Source: an uncultured Bacteroidales bacterium
GTDB taxonomy: Bacteria > Bacteroidota > Bacteroidia > Bacteroidales > F082
NCBI GenBank assembly: GCA_937896895.1
Contig: CALBNV010000072.1
Location: 1-23,447 of the forward strand
Direction of reading: 5' to 3'
Length of the DNA: 23,447 bases
Shown: piece by piece, positions 14,580 to 21,880 of the stretch
Layout: each line of letters starts with the position of its first letter
Position numbering within the stretch: the first letter of the stretch is position 1
Position numbers and translations under genes: made by a program
The notes under the pieces: generated by a model
Told to the model about the DNA's origin: nothing
What the model saw: the letters and a program-made list of their open reading frames with translations, nothing else
The model's database searches: none

Positions 14580-17420
14580 ATGATAACTCCAGACAAACCT
14601 AAAATTTTTCTCATTGACGCGTATGCATTGATTTACAGGGCTTTTTTCGCCTTGAACAAAAAACCAAGAACCACTTCAAACGGATTCAACACCTCTGCCA
14701 TCATCGGATTTCTGAATGCGCTCTACGATGTTTTGAAAAACGAGCGTCCGAGTCATATCGGCGTAGCTTTCGACCTCGGCGCACCGACGTTACGCACCGA
14801 GAATTTCTGCGATTACAAGGCGAACAGAGATGCCATGCCCGATGAACTCCGCGCATCGATACCTTATATAATGGAAATTATCAGGGGCTTCAACATCCCT
14901 ATTTACGCAGTGGAAGGCTACGAAGCCGACGACGTCATCGGGACACTCGCCAAGAAAGCGGAGAAAGCCGGCTACCTGACTTACATGATGACGCCCGACA
15001 AGGATTTCGGGCAGCTTGTAAGCGACAGCACCTTCATCTTCAAACCGGCGAAGTCGGGTGAAGACCCGAAAATTCTGGGACCGAAAGAAGTATGCGAAAG
15101 ATACGGCATCAATGAGCCGACACAACTCATTGACATTCTTGGACTTTGGGGCGATGCAGCCGACAATATACCCGGCATTCCGGGAGTGGGCGAGAAAACC
15201 GCCTCGAAGTTCGTGCAGGAATACGGCTCGATGGAAAACCTCATCGCACACGCCGACGAACTGAAAGGCAAACTGCAGGAAAACGTCAAGAACTTCGCCG
15301 AACAAGGCCTGATGTCGAAAATGCTCGCCACCATAAACACTAATGTACCTATTGATTTCAATATTGATGAACTTGCAGTCAAAAAGCCTAATATTCAAGT
15401 CCTTACGCAAATATTCGACGAACTTGAGTTCCGCGGCTTCGCAAAAAGAATGCTTGATGACCTTAATGTGACGCGTGCACAAGATGACAATACATTTGCG
15501 CAAGTCACAGCGACAGCCAAGACAAAACCTCAGGAACTTGACCTTTTCTCACAATTTGACGAACCCGATGTCCAGACCTTCGAGCGTGAGTCGGTGCAGC
15601 TGCCGACAAAATCAACAGCCAAAACAATAAAACATGATTATCAATTAGTTGAGACACCAAGACAGATTGATTCCCTTATTCAGTTGCTCAATGAAAACGA
15701 CGTTTTTTCTTTCGACACAGAGACGTCAGGACTTGACGTGTATTCGTCGGAAATCATCGGGATGTCGTTTTCCGTCAAGGCGCATGAAGCCTATTATGTC
15801 GTGATGCCCAACGACTTTGAGGAGACGAAACAGGTTCTCGAACTGTTCGCTCCTTTGTTTTCCGACAAGGAGAAAACACTCGTCGGACAGAACATAAAAT
15901 TTGATATGTCGATGTTGTCGCGATATGGCATCTCGTTGAAAAACAAACTGTTCGACACGATGCTCGCGCATTATCTCATCGATCCGGAGCAGCGTCATAA
16001 CATGGATTATCTCGCCGATGTCTATCTGAATTACGATACGATACGCATCGAGGAACTCATCGGAAAAGGCAAGTCACAGATAAGCATGAAGATGGTTCCC
16101 GTCGGGCAGCTCAAGGAATATGCCGCCGAAGACGCCGACATCACATATCAGCTTTATGAGGTCTTCAAACCAATTCTTATTGAGAATCAACTGAATAGAC
16201 TCTTTGAAGAGATTGAGATGCCGCTTGTTGAAGTGCTTTCAACCATGGAATGCAACGGCGTGAAGATTGACAGCGAGAACTTGAGACAGATCAGCGAGCA
16301 GCAGGCAAAAGACATCAAAGAGATTGAAAATCAAATATATGAGAATGCAGGAAAGAAGTTCAACATCGGCTCACCGAAGCAGCTCGGCGATGTGCTTTTC
16401 GATGACCTGAAGATTAAGGCTCCGGCGAAGAAGACCAAGTCTGGACAATACCCGACGGGCGAGGAGGTGCTTCAGAAAATCATTAACGCCCACCCCATCG
16501 TCCCGCTGATTCTCGACTGGCGCGGGCTGTCGAAACTGAAGTCAACATACGTCGATGCTCTTCCGGAGCTGATAAATCCTGTCGATGGTCTTGTACATAC
16601 ATCTTATAACCAAGCGGTTACGGCCACGGGGCGGTTGAGTTCAACAAACCCGAACCTGCAAAACATACCGGTGCGCACCGACAAAGGCAAGGAGATACGC
16701 AAGGCTTTTGTGCCGCGCGACGAGAACCACATACTCCTCGCCGCCGACTACTCGCAGATAGAGCTTCGCATCATCACGCACCTCAGCGGCGACACCGCCA
16801 TGACGGAGGCTTTCCGCGAAGGCCTCGACATCCACGTGGCAACGGCAGCGAAAGTCTATAATGTTGATATGAAAGATGTTACGAAAGACATGCGCCGCCG
16901 CGCCAAAGCCGTCAACTTTGGGATAATCTACGGAATGTCGGCATTCGGCTTGGCGGAACGCTTGGGCATCGCCCGCGCCGAAGCGTCGGAGATCATCAAG
17001 AACTACTTCCGCGAATACGCCGGAATACAAGAATACATAAACAAAAACATCGAGTTCGCGAAACGAAACGGCTACGTCGAGACGATGTTCGGACGCCGCC
17101 GTTACCTGCGCGACATCAACTCGTCGAACAACGTCATGCGGCAGTTCGCCGAACGCAACGCCATCAACGCGCCGATACAGGGAAGCTCCGCCGACATGAT
17201 AAAAATCGCGATGACAAACATCCATAAAGAATTTAAAGACAGAGACCTGAAGTCAAAAATGATACTTCAGGTACACGACGAACTCGTATTCGACACCTGC
17301 CTTGACGAACTTGATGTTGTCAAAGAAATAGTCAAAGACAATATGGAGAACGCGATAAAGCTCAACATACCCGTCATCGCCGAGCTGAACACTGGCGAGA
17401 ACTGGCTTGAAGCGCATTGA
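14580..17420 (+). CDS. polA: DNA polymerase I with 5' nuclease and proofreading domains
   Basis: A 946-residue repair and Okazaki-fragment polymerase. The 5' nuclease (1-300) has FLIDAYALIYRAFF, YKANRDAMP, VEGYEADDVIGTLA, TPDKDFGQLV and GDAADNIPGIPGVGEKTA. The 3'-5' exonuclease (about 350-560) is intact, with the acidic residues in FDTETSGLD (about 379), GQNIKFDMSML and YAAEDADITYQL, so it should proofread, unlike Taq-type relatives. The polymerase has motif A DYSQIELR (about 722), motif B RRRAKAVNFGIIYGMSAFG (about 771) and motif C QVHDELVFD (about 897). Stop is followed at once by a dispersed repeat. Confidence 0.98.
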   Translation: MITPDKPKIFLIDAYALIYRAFFALNKKPRTTSNGFNTSAIIGFLNALYDVLKNERPSHIGVAFDLGAPTLRTENFCDYKANRDAMPDELRASIPYIMEIIRGFNIPIYAVEGYEADDVIGTLAKKAEKAGYLTYMMTPDKDFGQLVSDSTFIFKPAKSGEDPKILGPKEVCERYGINEPTQLIDILGLWGDAADNIPGIPGVGEKTASKFVQEYGSMENLIAHADELKGKLQENVKNFAEQGLMSKMLATINTNVPIDFNIDELAVKKPNIQVLTQIFDELEFRGFAKRMLDDLNVTRAQDDNTFAQVTATAKTKPQELDLFSQFDEPDVQTFERESVQLPTKSTAKTIKHDYQLVETPRQIDSLIQLLNENDVFSFDTETSGLDVYSSEIIGMSFSVKAHEAYYVVMPNDFEETKQVLELFAPLFSDKEKTLVGQNIKFDMSMLSRYGISLKNKLFDTMLAHYLIDPEQRHNMDYLADVYLNYDTIRIEELIGKGKSQISMKMVPVGQLKEYAAEDADITYQLYEVFKPILIENQLNRLFEEIEMPLVEVLSTMECNGVKIDSENLRQISEQQAKDIKEIENQIYENAGKKFNIGSPKQLGDVLFDDLKIKAPAKKTKSGQYPTGEEVLQKIINAHPIVPLILDWRGLSKLKSTYVDALPELINPVDGLVHTSYNQAVTATGRLSSTNPNLQNIPVRTDKGKEIRKAFVPRDENHILLAADYSQIELRIITHLSGDTAMTEAFREGLDIHVATAAKVYNVDMKDVTKDMRRRAKAVNFGIIYGMSAFGLAERLGIARAEASEIIKNYFREYAGIQEYINKNIEFAKRNGYVETMFGRRRYLRDINSSNNVMRQFAERNAINAPIQGSSADMIKIAMTNIHKEFKDRDLKSKMILQVHDELVFDTCLDELDVVKEIVKDNMENAIKLNIPVIAELNTGENWLEAH

Positions 17421-17440
17421 TTAGTTAAAAGTTAAAAGAG
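17421..17440 (+). repeat. A/G-rich repeat directly after polA
   Basis: Same 20 bases as 11521-11540, abutting the polA TGA, and followed by tandem TAAAGAG units (to about 17454). Confidence 0.65.
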
Positions 17441-17478
17441 TAAAGAGTAAAGAGAACAAAAACAACAGAAACCTTAAC

Positions 17479-17504
17479 AACCGCGTAGCGGTTACATATC
17501 AGTA
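17479..17504 (+). repeat. 26-bp intergenic hairpin repeat, copy 2
   Basis: Identical to 10441-10466. The inverted repeat AACCGC-GTA-GCGGTT is followed by TACATATCAGTA, whose final A is the first base of the yraN ATG. Confidence 0.8.
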
Positions 17505-17872
17505 TGGCAGAACACAATGAAACAGGGGCTTTGGGCGAGAAGCTCGCGCGTGACTTCCTCATCGCCAAAGGGTATCAGATCTTGGAGCAGAACTGGGTCT
17601 GCGGCCACAAGGAGATAGACATCATCGCCAGGGACGGCGACGAGCTTGTAATCGTTGAAGTGAAAACGCGGAAAGTGCCGGTCATCGTTGAGCCGGAGGA
17701 GACCATCGACCGTTACAAGCAGCAGTTTCTGATTTGGGCGGCCAACGCCTACGTCGAACGCAACAGGCTCGACATCGACGTGCGCTTCGACATCGTGGCG
17801 GTTGTCATTGACCACAACAACGAACACAGGATCGAGCACACGGAAGACGCGTTTTATCCGGTGGGGAGATGA
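17504..17872 (+). CDS. YraN/UPF0102 family nuclease-fold protein
   Basis: A 122-residue cytoplasmic protein of the YraN (UPF0102) family, with a restriction-endonuclease-like fold. The likely metal site is visible: GEKLARDFLIAKGY (Glu, about 11), GHKEIDIIARDGDELVIVEV (Asp, about 45; Glu, about 58) and VKTRK (Lys, about 60). This matches the E-D-ExK layout of the fold. The cellular role of the family is unclear; DNA repair or uptake has been suggested. The ATG abuts a repeat element. Length is normal. Confidence 0.88.
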   Translation: MAEHNETGALGEKLARDFLIAKGYQILEQNWVCGHKEIDIIARDGDELVIVEVKTRKVPVIVEPEETIDRYKQQFLIWAANAYVERNRLDIDVRFDIVAVVIDHNNEHRIEHTEDAFYPVGR

Positions 17873-17915
17873 TTTTTCATTCTCAAACTCCTTACCACAT
17901 CAAACTCCTTTTCCC

Positions 17916-18028
17916 TCACCACGAATTGCGCGAATAATCCGAATAAGACACTCAACACCTCTCTTTTAACTTTACTCTTTACTCTTTTAACAAATAAATC
18001 ACCACAATTACACGAATAACACGAATAA
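17916..18028 (-). repeat. Composite dispersed repeat, copy 2 (inverted)
   Basis: On the minus strand this reads like 5049-5160: a unit like TTATTCGTGTTATTCGTG (17999-18028), the core TTAAAAGAGTAAAGAGTAAAG, then a second unit (17916-17946). The units are more diverged than in copy 1. It fills most of the 176-base gap between the convergent yraN and TPR genes. Confidence 0.72.
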
Positions 18029-18048
18029 GACACTCAATCCTCAATCTC

Positions 18049-19851
18049 CTAATCCCCTATCATCTCGTGGAACCGCTGCATCCTGCGGTGGACGTTGTTG
18101 TATGCGGTGCCAGTGACGGCGGCGATGTGCTTGTCGTCGAGGCCGATGATGCAGAGGCTCAGCAGCAGTTTGTCGTCGTATTTCAGCTTGTAGCCTTCCG
18201 GCACGATGTCCTGCATGATGTCGCCGAGGTGTTCATCGACGACATCCACTACACGGCGCAGCGTCGCCTTGTCGAGCAGCAGCTCGGGGTACGAGCCGCT
18301 CGCCTTCACGAACACGTCGTTCATCGCCGACACGCGGCGGCATGTCGCGTCGTCCATCACGGCGGACATGCATTCCTTGAACGACGGTTTTGCCGCTGAT
18401 GACGGCGACGAGGCCGAACGCATCGCCGACTTCATCGCGGCGTTCTCCGCCTCAAGCTCGCGCATACGACCTTTCAGCTCCTCCGCCTCCCTCGACGCGC
18501 TGCGGGCGCGGCCTTTCATAACACCCACAAGCCACTCCTTGTCGCCTATCTCCCTGTTGAGGCTCTCTATCTCAACGTCTTTCTTCTCAATCTCCTTCAT
18601 GTGGCGTCTCTTCCTGAACATGCCGTTGAGCGAAAGCACGGCGACCGCAGCGGCAGCCGACACCGCGACAACGACGATTATCATCCTCCACAGATGCGCC
18701 TTCTTCGCCGCCTCCCTGCCGGCGACATACCGCCCGTAGGCGGCCACGATCCCGTTCTTCACCGACGTGAGCGCAATCTCATCCGCTGTGTCCTCGGCGA
18801 GATAAGGAGCATACTGCGCGGCCTTCTCACTGTCGCCCGTGATGTCGCATATCTCTATGATGCGCCGGGCCGCGTCCATGCGAGAGAACTTGTGCATGTT
18901 GAAGTATCGCTCATAATAATATATCGCCGAATCGTATTGACCTTCATTGTAATAGACATCCGCCAACATGCCGCAGCTCATCATTGACGTCTCATCGTCG
19001 AAACTGTTTATCAGTGAGATGATTATGCCTCGCGCCTCGTCCTGACTGCCGATGTTGTACAGTATCATCGCCCTGGTGCGGGCGATGCGCTCCCTCAGCC
19101 TGCTGTCGTCCCGCCCGCTTAATGTGAGAAGCGAATCGGCCTCCAAAATTGACGAAAGCGCAAGACTGTACTCACCTGTTTTGTTATAAATTGAAGCCAG
19201 TTGGTACTTGCCTTGGGCAATTGAAAGAAACATTTCTTCCTTCAAAAATATCTCATTGGCAAGTGAATATAATTCAATTGAGATGCTGTTGATTTCATGC
19301 CAATATGTAATCGCTGCCAATCTGATGTAAGTCAACGCCTTGAAATGCCTGATGTCGTATCTCTCCGCCTTTTCGTAATCTATCATGTCCAACGCCTTGA
19401 GTGCGGAAAGGAAGTCGCCGAAAGCCTCAGCCGCGAGTTCCCTTTCATACTCGCCCACACCTTTGTAATAATATGCGCGGGCCTTATAGAATATGACATC
19501 AATGTTTTTCGGATATCTCAAGGCGAGGCTGTCGAAGAAGACGGCGGCGGCGGCAACCGCCGAATCGTTGGTCTGCCCGAAGTCGTTCTTGTAGAGGGCC
19601 TCGGCGACCAGAATCTGGTATTCGTAATACTCGGCCTCGGCAAGACGCCGTTCGTCGAGGGTGTCTGACAGCGACACTATCATGTCCAACGCCGCATCGG
19701 GGTGGGCGGTCATGGTGTCGGCTATCGTCTTGAGGACGGTGTTGTGGAGCGATTTCCTGCTTCCCGAGAACGGCGTGGAGAAGCTGCAGCCTTGCAGGAG
19801 GAGCAGCATGGCGCAGAAAACCGATGTCAGAAAGGCATTTTTATTTTTCAT
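18049..19851 (-). CDS. Lipid-anchored TPR membrane protein with C-terminal HTH-like segment
   Basis: A 600-residue protein that looks like a transmembrane regulator. The N terminus has a lipobox-like LQGC (Cys22). Residues about 40-370 are helical TPR-like repeats (for example YEKAERYDIRHFKALTYIRLA and YYNEGQYDSAIYYYERYF), probably periplasmic. A hydrophobic helix (about 387-410) is followed by RKRRH, a coiled coil (about 415-485) and a C-terminal domain ending in LLLSLCIIGLDDKHIAAVTG and NNVHRRMQRF, which resembles a LuxR/sigma-4 helix-turn-helix. Similar Bacteroidetes proteins are called TPR or DUF6377-like. A lipid anchor together with an internal helix is odd; the first helix may be an uncleaved anchor. 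It is divergent from the DUF3244 gene. Confidence 0.72.
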   Translation of the reverse strand: MKNKNAFLTSVFCAMLLLLQGCSFSTPFSGSRKSLHNTVLKTIADTMTAHPDAALDMIVSLSDTLDERRLAEAEYYEYQILVAEALYKNDFGQTNDSAVAAAAVFFDSLALRYPKNIDVIFYKARAYYYKGVGEYERELAAEAFGDFLSALKALDMIDYEKAERYDIRHFKALTYIRLAAITYWHEINSISIELYSLANEIFLKEEMFLSIAQGKYQLASIYNKTGEYSLALSSILEADSLLTLSGRDDSRLRERIARTRAMILYNIGSQDEARGIIISLINSFDDETSMMSCGMLADVYYNEGQYDSAIYYYERYFNMHKFSRMDAARRIIEICDITGDSEKAAQYAPYLAEDTADEIALTSVKNGIVAAYGRYVAGREAAKKAHLWRMIIVVVAVSAAAAVAVLSLNGMFRKRRHMKEIEKKDVEIESLNREIGDKEWLVGVMKGRARSASREAEELKGRMRELEAENAAMKSAMRSASSPSSAAKPSFKECMSAVMDDATCRRVSAMNDVFVKASGSYPELLLDKATLRRVVDVVDEHLGDIMQDIVPEGYKLKYDDKLLLSLCIIGLDDKHIAAVTGTAYNNVHRRMQRFHEMIGD

Positions 19852-19855
19852 TCCG

Positions 19856-19863
19856 CAAAAATA
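19856..19863 (-). promoter_or_regulatory. Candidate -7 box of the TPR-HTH gene
   Basis: TATTTTTG on the minus strand, 4 bases from the ATG at 19851, giving a nearly leaderless transcript if used. A TTG lies 16 bases further up (19880-19882), a short spacing. Confidence 0.4.
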
Positions 19864-19937
19864 AAAATTTTTCAGAATACAAAAGATAATTTTCTGATAA
19901 TTTTATCATCTTGATTATCAAGTTGTTGGGCGATTTT

Positions 19938-20090
19938 CTGCAATAATCTGCAAAAATATTTGCAAAAAGGGCTTAAATTATTGAATATCAAATATTTGCA
20001 TTTTTCAAAACCAAGTTTAAAGGTGCTTCTAAACATAGTGTAACAATATGGCTGTCAAGTTGTTAGCCTTAAAATTGCAAAAATTTGCAA
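19938..20090. promoter_or_regulatory. Cluster of TGCAAA/TTTGCA palindromes (possible operator)
   Basis: Three palindromes share one core: TGCAAA-AATA-TTTGCA (19949-19964), CAAATATTTG (19989-19998) and TTGCAAA-AA-TTTGCAA (20075-20090). TCTGCAA half sites precede the first (19938 and 19947). They lie in the 331-base AT-rich gap 19852-20182 between the divergent TPR-HTH and DUF3244 genes. I see no other gene in this gap. Confidence 0.5.
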
Positions 20091-20123
20091 ACGCAAAAAA
20101 AATTTTTGTGTGTTATAAGGATG

Positions 20124-20131
20124 TAATTTTG
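20124..20131 (+). promoter_or_regulatory. Candidate -7 box of the DUF3244 gene
   Basis: TAATTTTG fits TAnnTTTG, about 50 bases before the ATG at 20183. TTTG (20105-20108) lies 15 bases upstream, closer than usual. Confidence 0.45.
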
Positions 20132-20182
20132 CCATCGAAATTCCCAAAATAACTGAATGTGAAATTTAAAAATGTCAAGAAA

Positions 20183-20545
20183 ATGAAGAAAAAGTTATTT
20201 GCAATCATTTCAATCTTTTTGTTGATGTCGCAAGTCGTCTATGCGGGGACACCAATAAGAATAGTGAAAAACAATGCAATATATGATATGGATCCCAAAG
20301 GCATGACTGAAAACGAAATCTCCGCCTCCATCGACGGTCACGCACTAACCATTTACATAAACGAGAACGTGGGCATAGCGCACATCGTCGTCACGAACTC
20401 GAACGGCGTCTATATCGACCGCGACAACATCCTTCACACGCCCGACATGGCGACGCTCCTCATCGAGGACGAGGGCTTCTACACGGTGACGATAACACTG
20501 AACAACGGCGATGTTTATTATGGTGATTTCATGGTGACAGAATGA
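20183..20545 (+). CDS. Small secreted DUF3244 family protein
   Basis: A 120-residue exported protein with a signal peptide ending at QVVYA and a single beta-sandwich domain like DUF3244 of Bacteroidetes: ISASIDGHALTIYINENVGIAHIVVTNSNG, then LIEDEGFYTVTITLNNGDVYYGDF. Family members are short periplasmic or surface proteins of unknown function that resemble a lone Ig-like or T9SS-type domain. I use the ATG at 20183 because it gives a standard signal peptide; a GTG 24 bases upstream is possible. It is divergent from the TPR-HTH gene and may be its target. Confidence 0.72.
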   Translation: MKKKLFAIISIFLLMSQVVYAGTPIRIVKNNAIYDMDPKGMTENEISASIDGHALTIYINENVGIAHIVVTNSNGVYIDRDNILHTPDMATLLIEDEGFYTVTITLNNGDVYYGDFMVTE

Positions 20546-20635
20546 TACTTTTTAAATCTACGGATATTAACCACAAGCACATAGCAAGACGTTTTGAAGA
20601 AAATGGCCACATTTTCAAAAATTTCCTGCGCGATG

Positions 20636-20666
20636 TTGCGGTTTCCGTAAATAATAAATATCTTTG
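20636..20666 (+). promoter_or_regulatory. Consensus Bacteroidetes promoter
   Basis: TTG (20636-20638), exactly 20 bases, then TATCTTTG (20659-20666). This is the best promoter in the window. It should start a transcript near 20672 for the lipoprotein and T9SS genes. Confidence 0.72.
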
Positions 20667-20671
20667 CCGTG

Positions 20672-20853
20672 CGTTTTTGAAGTTGGCCATTGTGGAGAAT
20701 GGCATGAACAAGTTCATTGGGCAGAGCCTCTGCAACGGCTGATGGCGGCGGTGTCGGTTGCAGCGGCGATGACAGTAAGACAACGACGGGCTGCCGCACA
20801 AAAAGCCCGCGTGCCATGGGAAGTGCGAATGTTAAATCTTAAAAAAGACTAAA
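20672..20853 (+). other. Structured 5' leader without a clear gene
   Basis: About 180 bases between a consensus promoter and the lipoprotein ATG. It can form GCAGAG-C-CTCTGC (20721-20733), a TGCAAC/GTTGCA pair (20731-20736 with 20757-20762) and CGGGCT/AGCCCG (20787-20792 with 20804-20809). There is no T-run after the last hairpin. The 308-base gap 20546-20853 holds the promoter and this leader; the ORFs crossing it look accidental. Confidence 0.45.
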
Positions 20854-21870
20854 ATGAAAAAGAATAGAATTTTCGTCATTGTCGCATTGTTGGCAGTTAT
20901 AGTTTCAAGCGTGGTCGTGTTCCAGGCATGTAGGAAAAAAATTGTTGAAAAAAACTACAGAAATAATGAAAACGTTATTTCTGCATCATCCACCAGTGAT
21001 ATTGAAGAATATCTTCTTAATCTGAGAAAACGCATGAAAACCGCAGCAAAAGACGGAGAGACAATATCGTTGTCAGATGCTGAATGGTGTCTTTCGGCAT
21101 TGGAAAATTTTGGTTTTTGTGACGGAAGCAAGCGTTCTGATGAGATGATTGTTGACACATTTTACACGACAATAAACGTCATAAACAATAATGTAACACT
21201 TTATGATTTGAATTTGGTTTACGAAAACAACAAGAAGGACATCCTAAATAAATTTAATTCGTTGAGCAGTGATGACAAGAACATTTATTTGATAAATTGC
21301 CACATTGATACGCTGGCAAAAGAAGGAACTACCAGGGTGACCACCGTTACCAGCATGCGCAATGGTGGCTCAACGATAGGAAATCCAATGCGTTTTGGGC
21401 CAACAGATTATTGGTATGACTTCGATTTAAGGGGGAAGTGTGGACCATACGAGGGACAATGTGTTGGCAGGGATGCCACAACAGAAATGCGATTAAAAGT
21501 CATGGCAAATATCGGATCTTACGCTTGCATTCATGGAAGGATTTTTTACAGTAATATATCTGAGGCGTATGCTGGACCTCACGAATTTAGTCAAATTTTG
21601 GGTGACTGTGATGATAGTCCATATCCACCTGATTGTATATATACAAATTATGAATCATCTTACAGATGTGTTACCCCTGAAGAGTTAAATTGGTACCTTG
21701 ATAGAATCTTATTTTTTCTGGATGTTTTCAACGAAGACGGTAGTTCATTGATAAATGTTGATGTTGAGCGAGGTTATTGGGTCGGTGACGCTTTATCTGG
21801 AAATAGTTTTATGTTATTGGATTTAACCTATGCAGATGTAAATTGCACACAAACACCGATGGATATATAG
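20854..21870 (+). CDS. Unrecognised lipoprotein, Cys-containing
   Basis: A 338-residue exported lipoprotein: a long hydrophobic signal (MKKNRIFVIVALLAVIVSSVV) and FQAC with lipid Cys26, then a basic RKK. The mature part begins with an Asn/Ser-rich linker and an acidic helix (SDIEEYLLNLRKRMKTAAKDGETISLSDAEW, about 49-79), and later has GNPMRFGPTDYWYDFDLRGKCGPYEGQCVGRD (about 190-220) and several Cys that could form disulfides (LGDCDDSPYPPDC). I do not recognise a family. It is transcribed from a strong promoter and followed after 10 bases by a T9SS-sorted protein, so the two may act together at the cell surface. Confidence 0.8.
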   Translation: MKKNRIFVIVALLAVIVSSVVVFQACRKKIVEKNYRNNENVISASSTSDIEEYLLNLRKRMKTAAKDGETISLSDAEWCLSALENFGFCDGSKRSDEMIVDTFYTTINVINNNVTLYDLNLVYENNKKDILNKFNSLSSDDKNIYLINCHIDTLAKEGTTRVTTVTSMRNGGSTIGNPMRFGPTDYWYDFDLRGKCGPYEGQCVGRDATTEMRLKVMANIGSYACIHGRIFYSNISEAYAGPHEFSQILGDCDDSPYPPDCIYTNYESSYRCVTPEELNWYLDRILFFLDVFNEDGSSLINVDVERGYWVGDALSGNSFMLLDLTYADVNCTQTPMDI

Positions 21871-21880
21871 TTACTTTAAA

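Noticed and set aside
20542..20742. 66-residue ORF overlapping the DUF3244 stop
   Set aside because: It crosses a consensus promoter, has no recognisable domain and no ribosome site.
20664..20852. 62-residue ORF before the lipoprotein gene
   Set aside because: It lies in the structured leader and its composition looks accidental.
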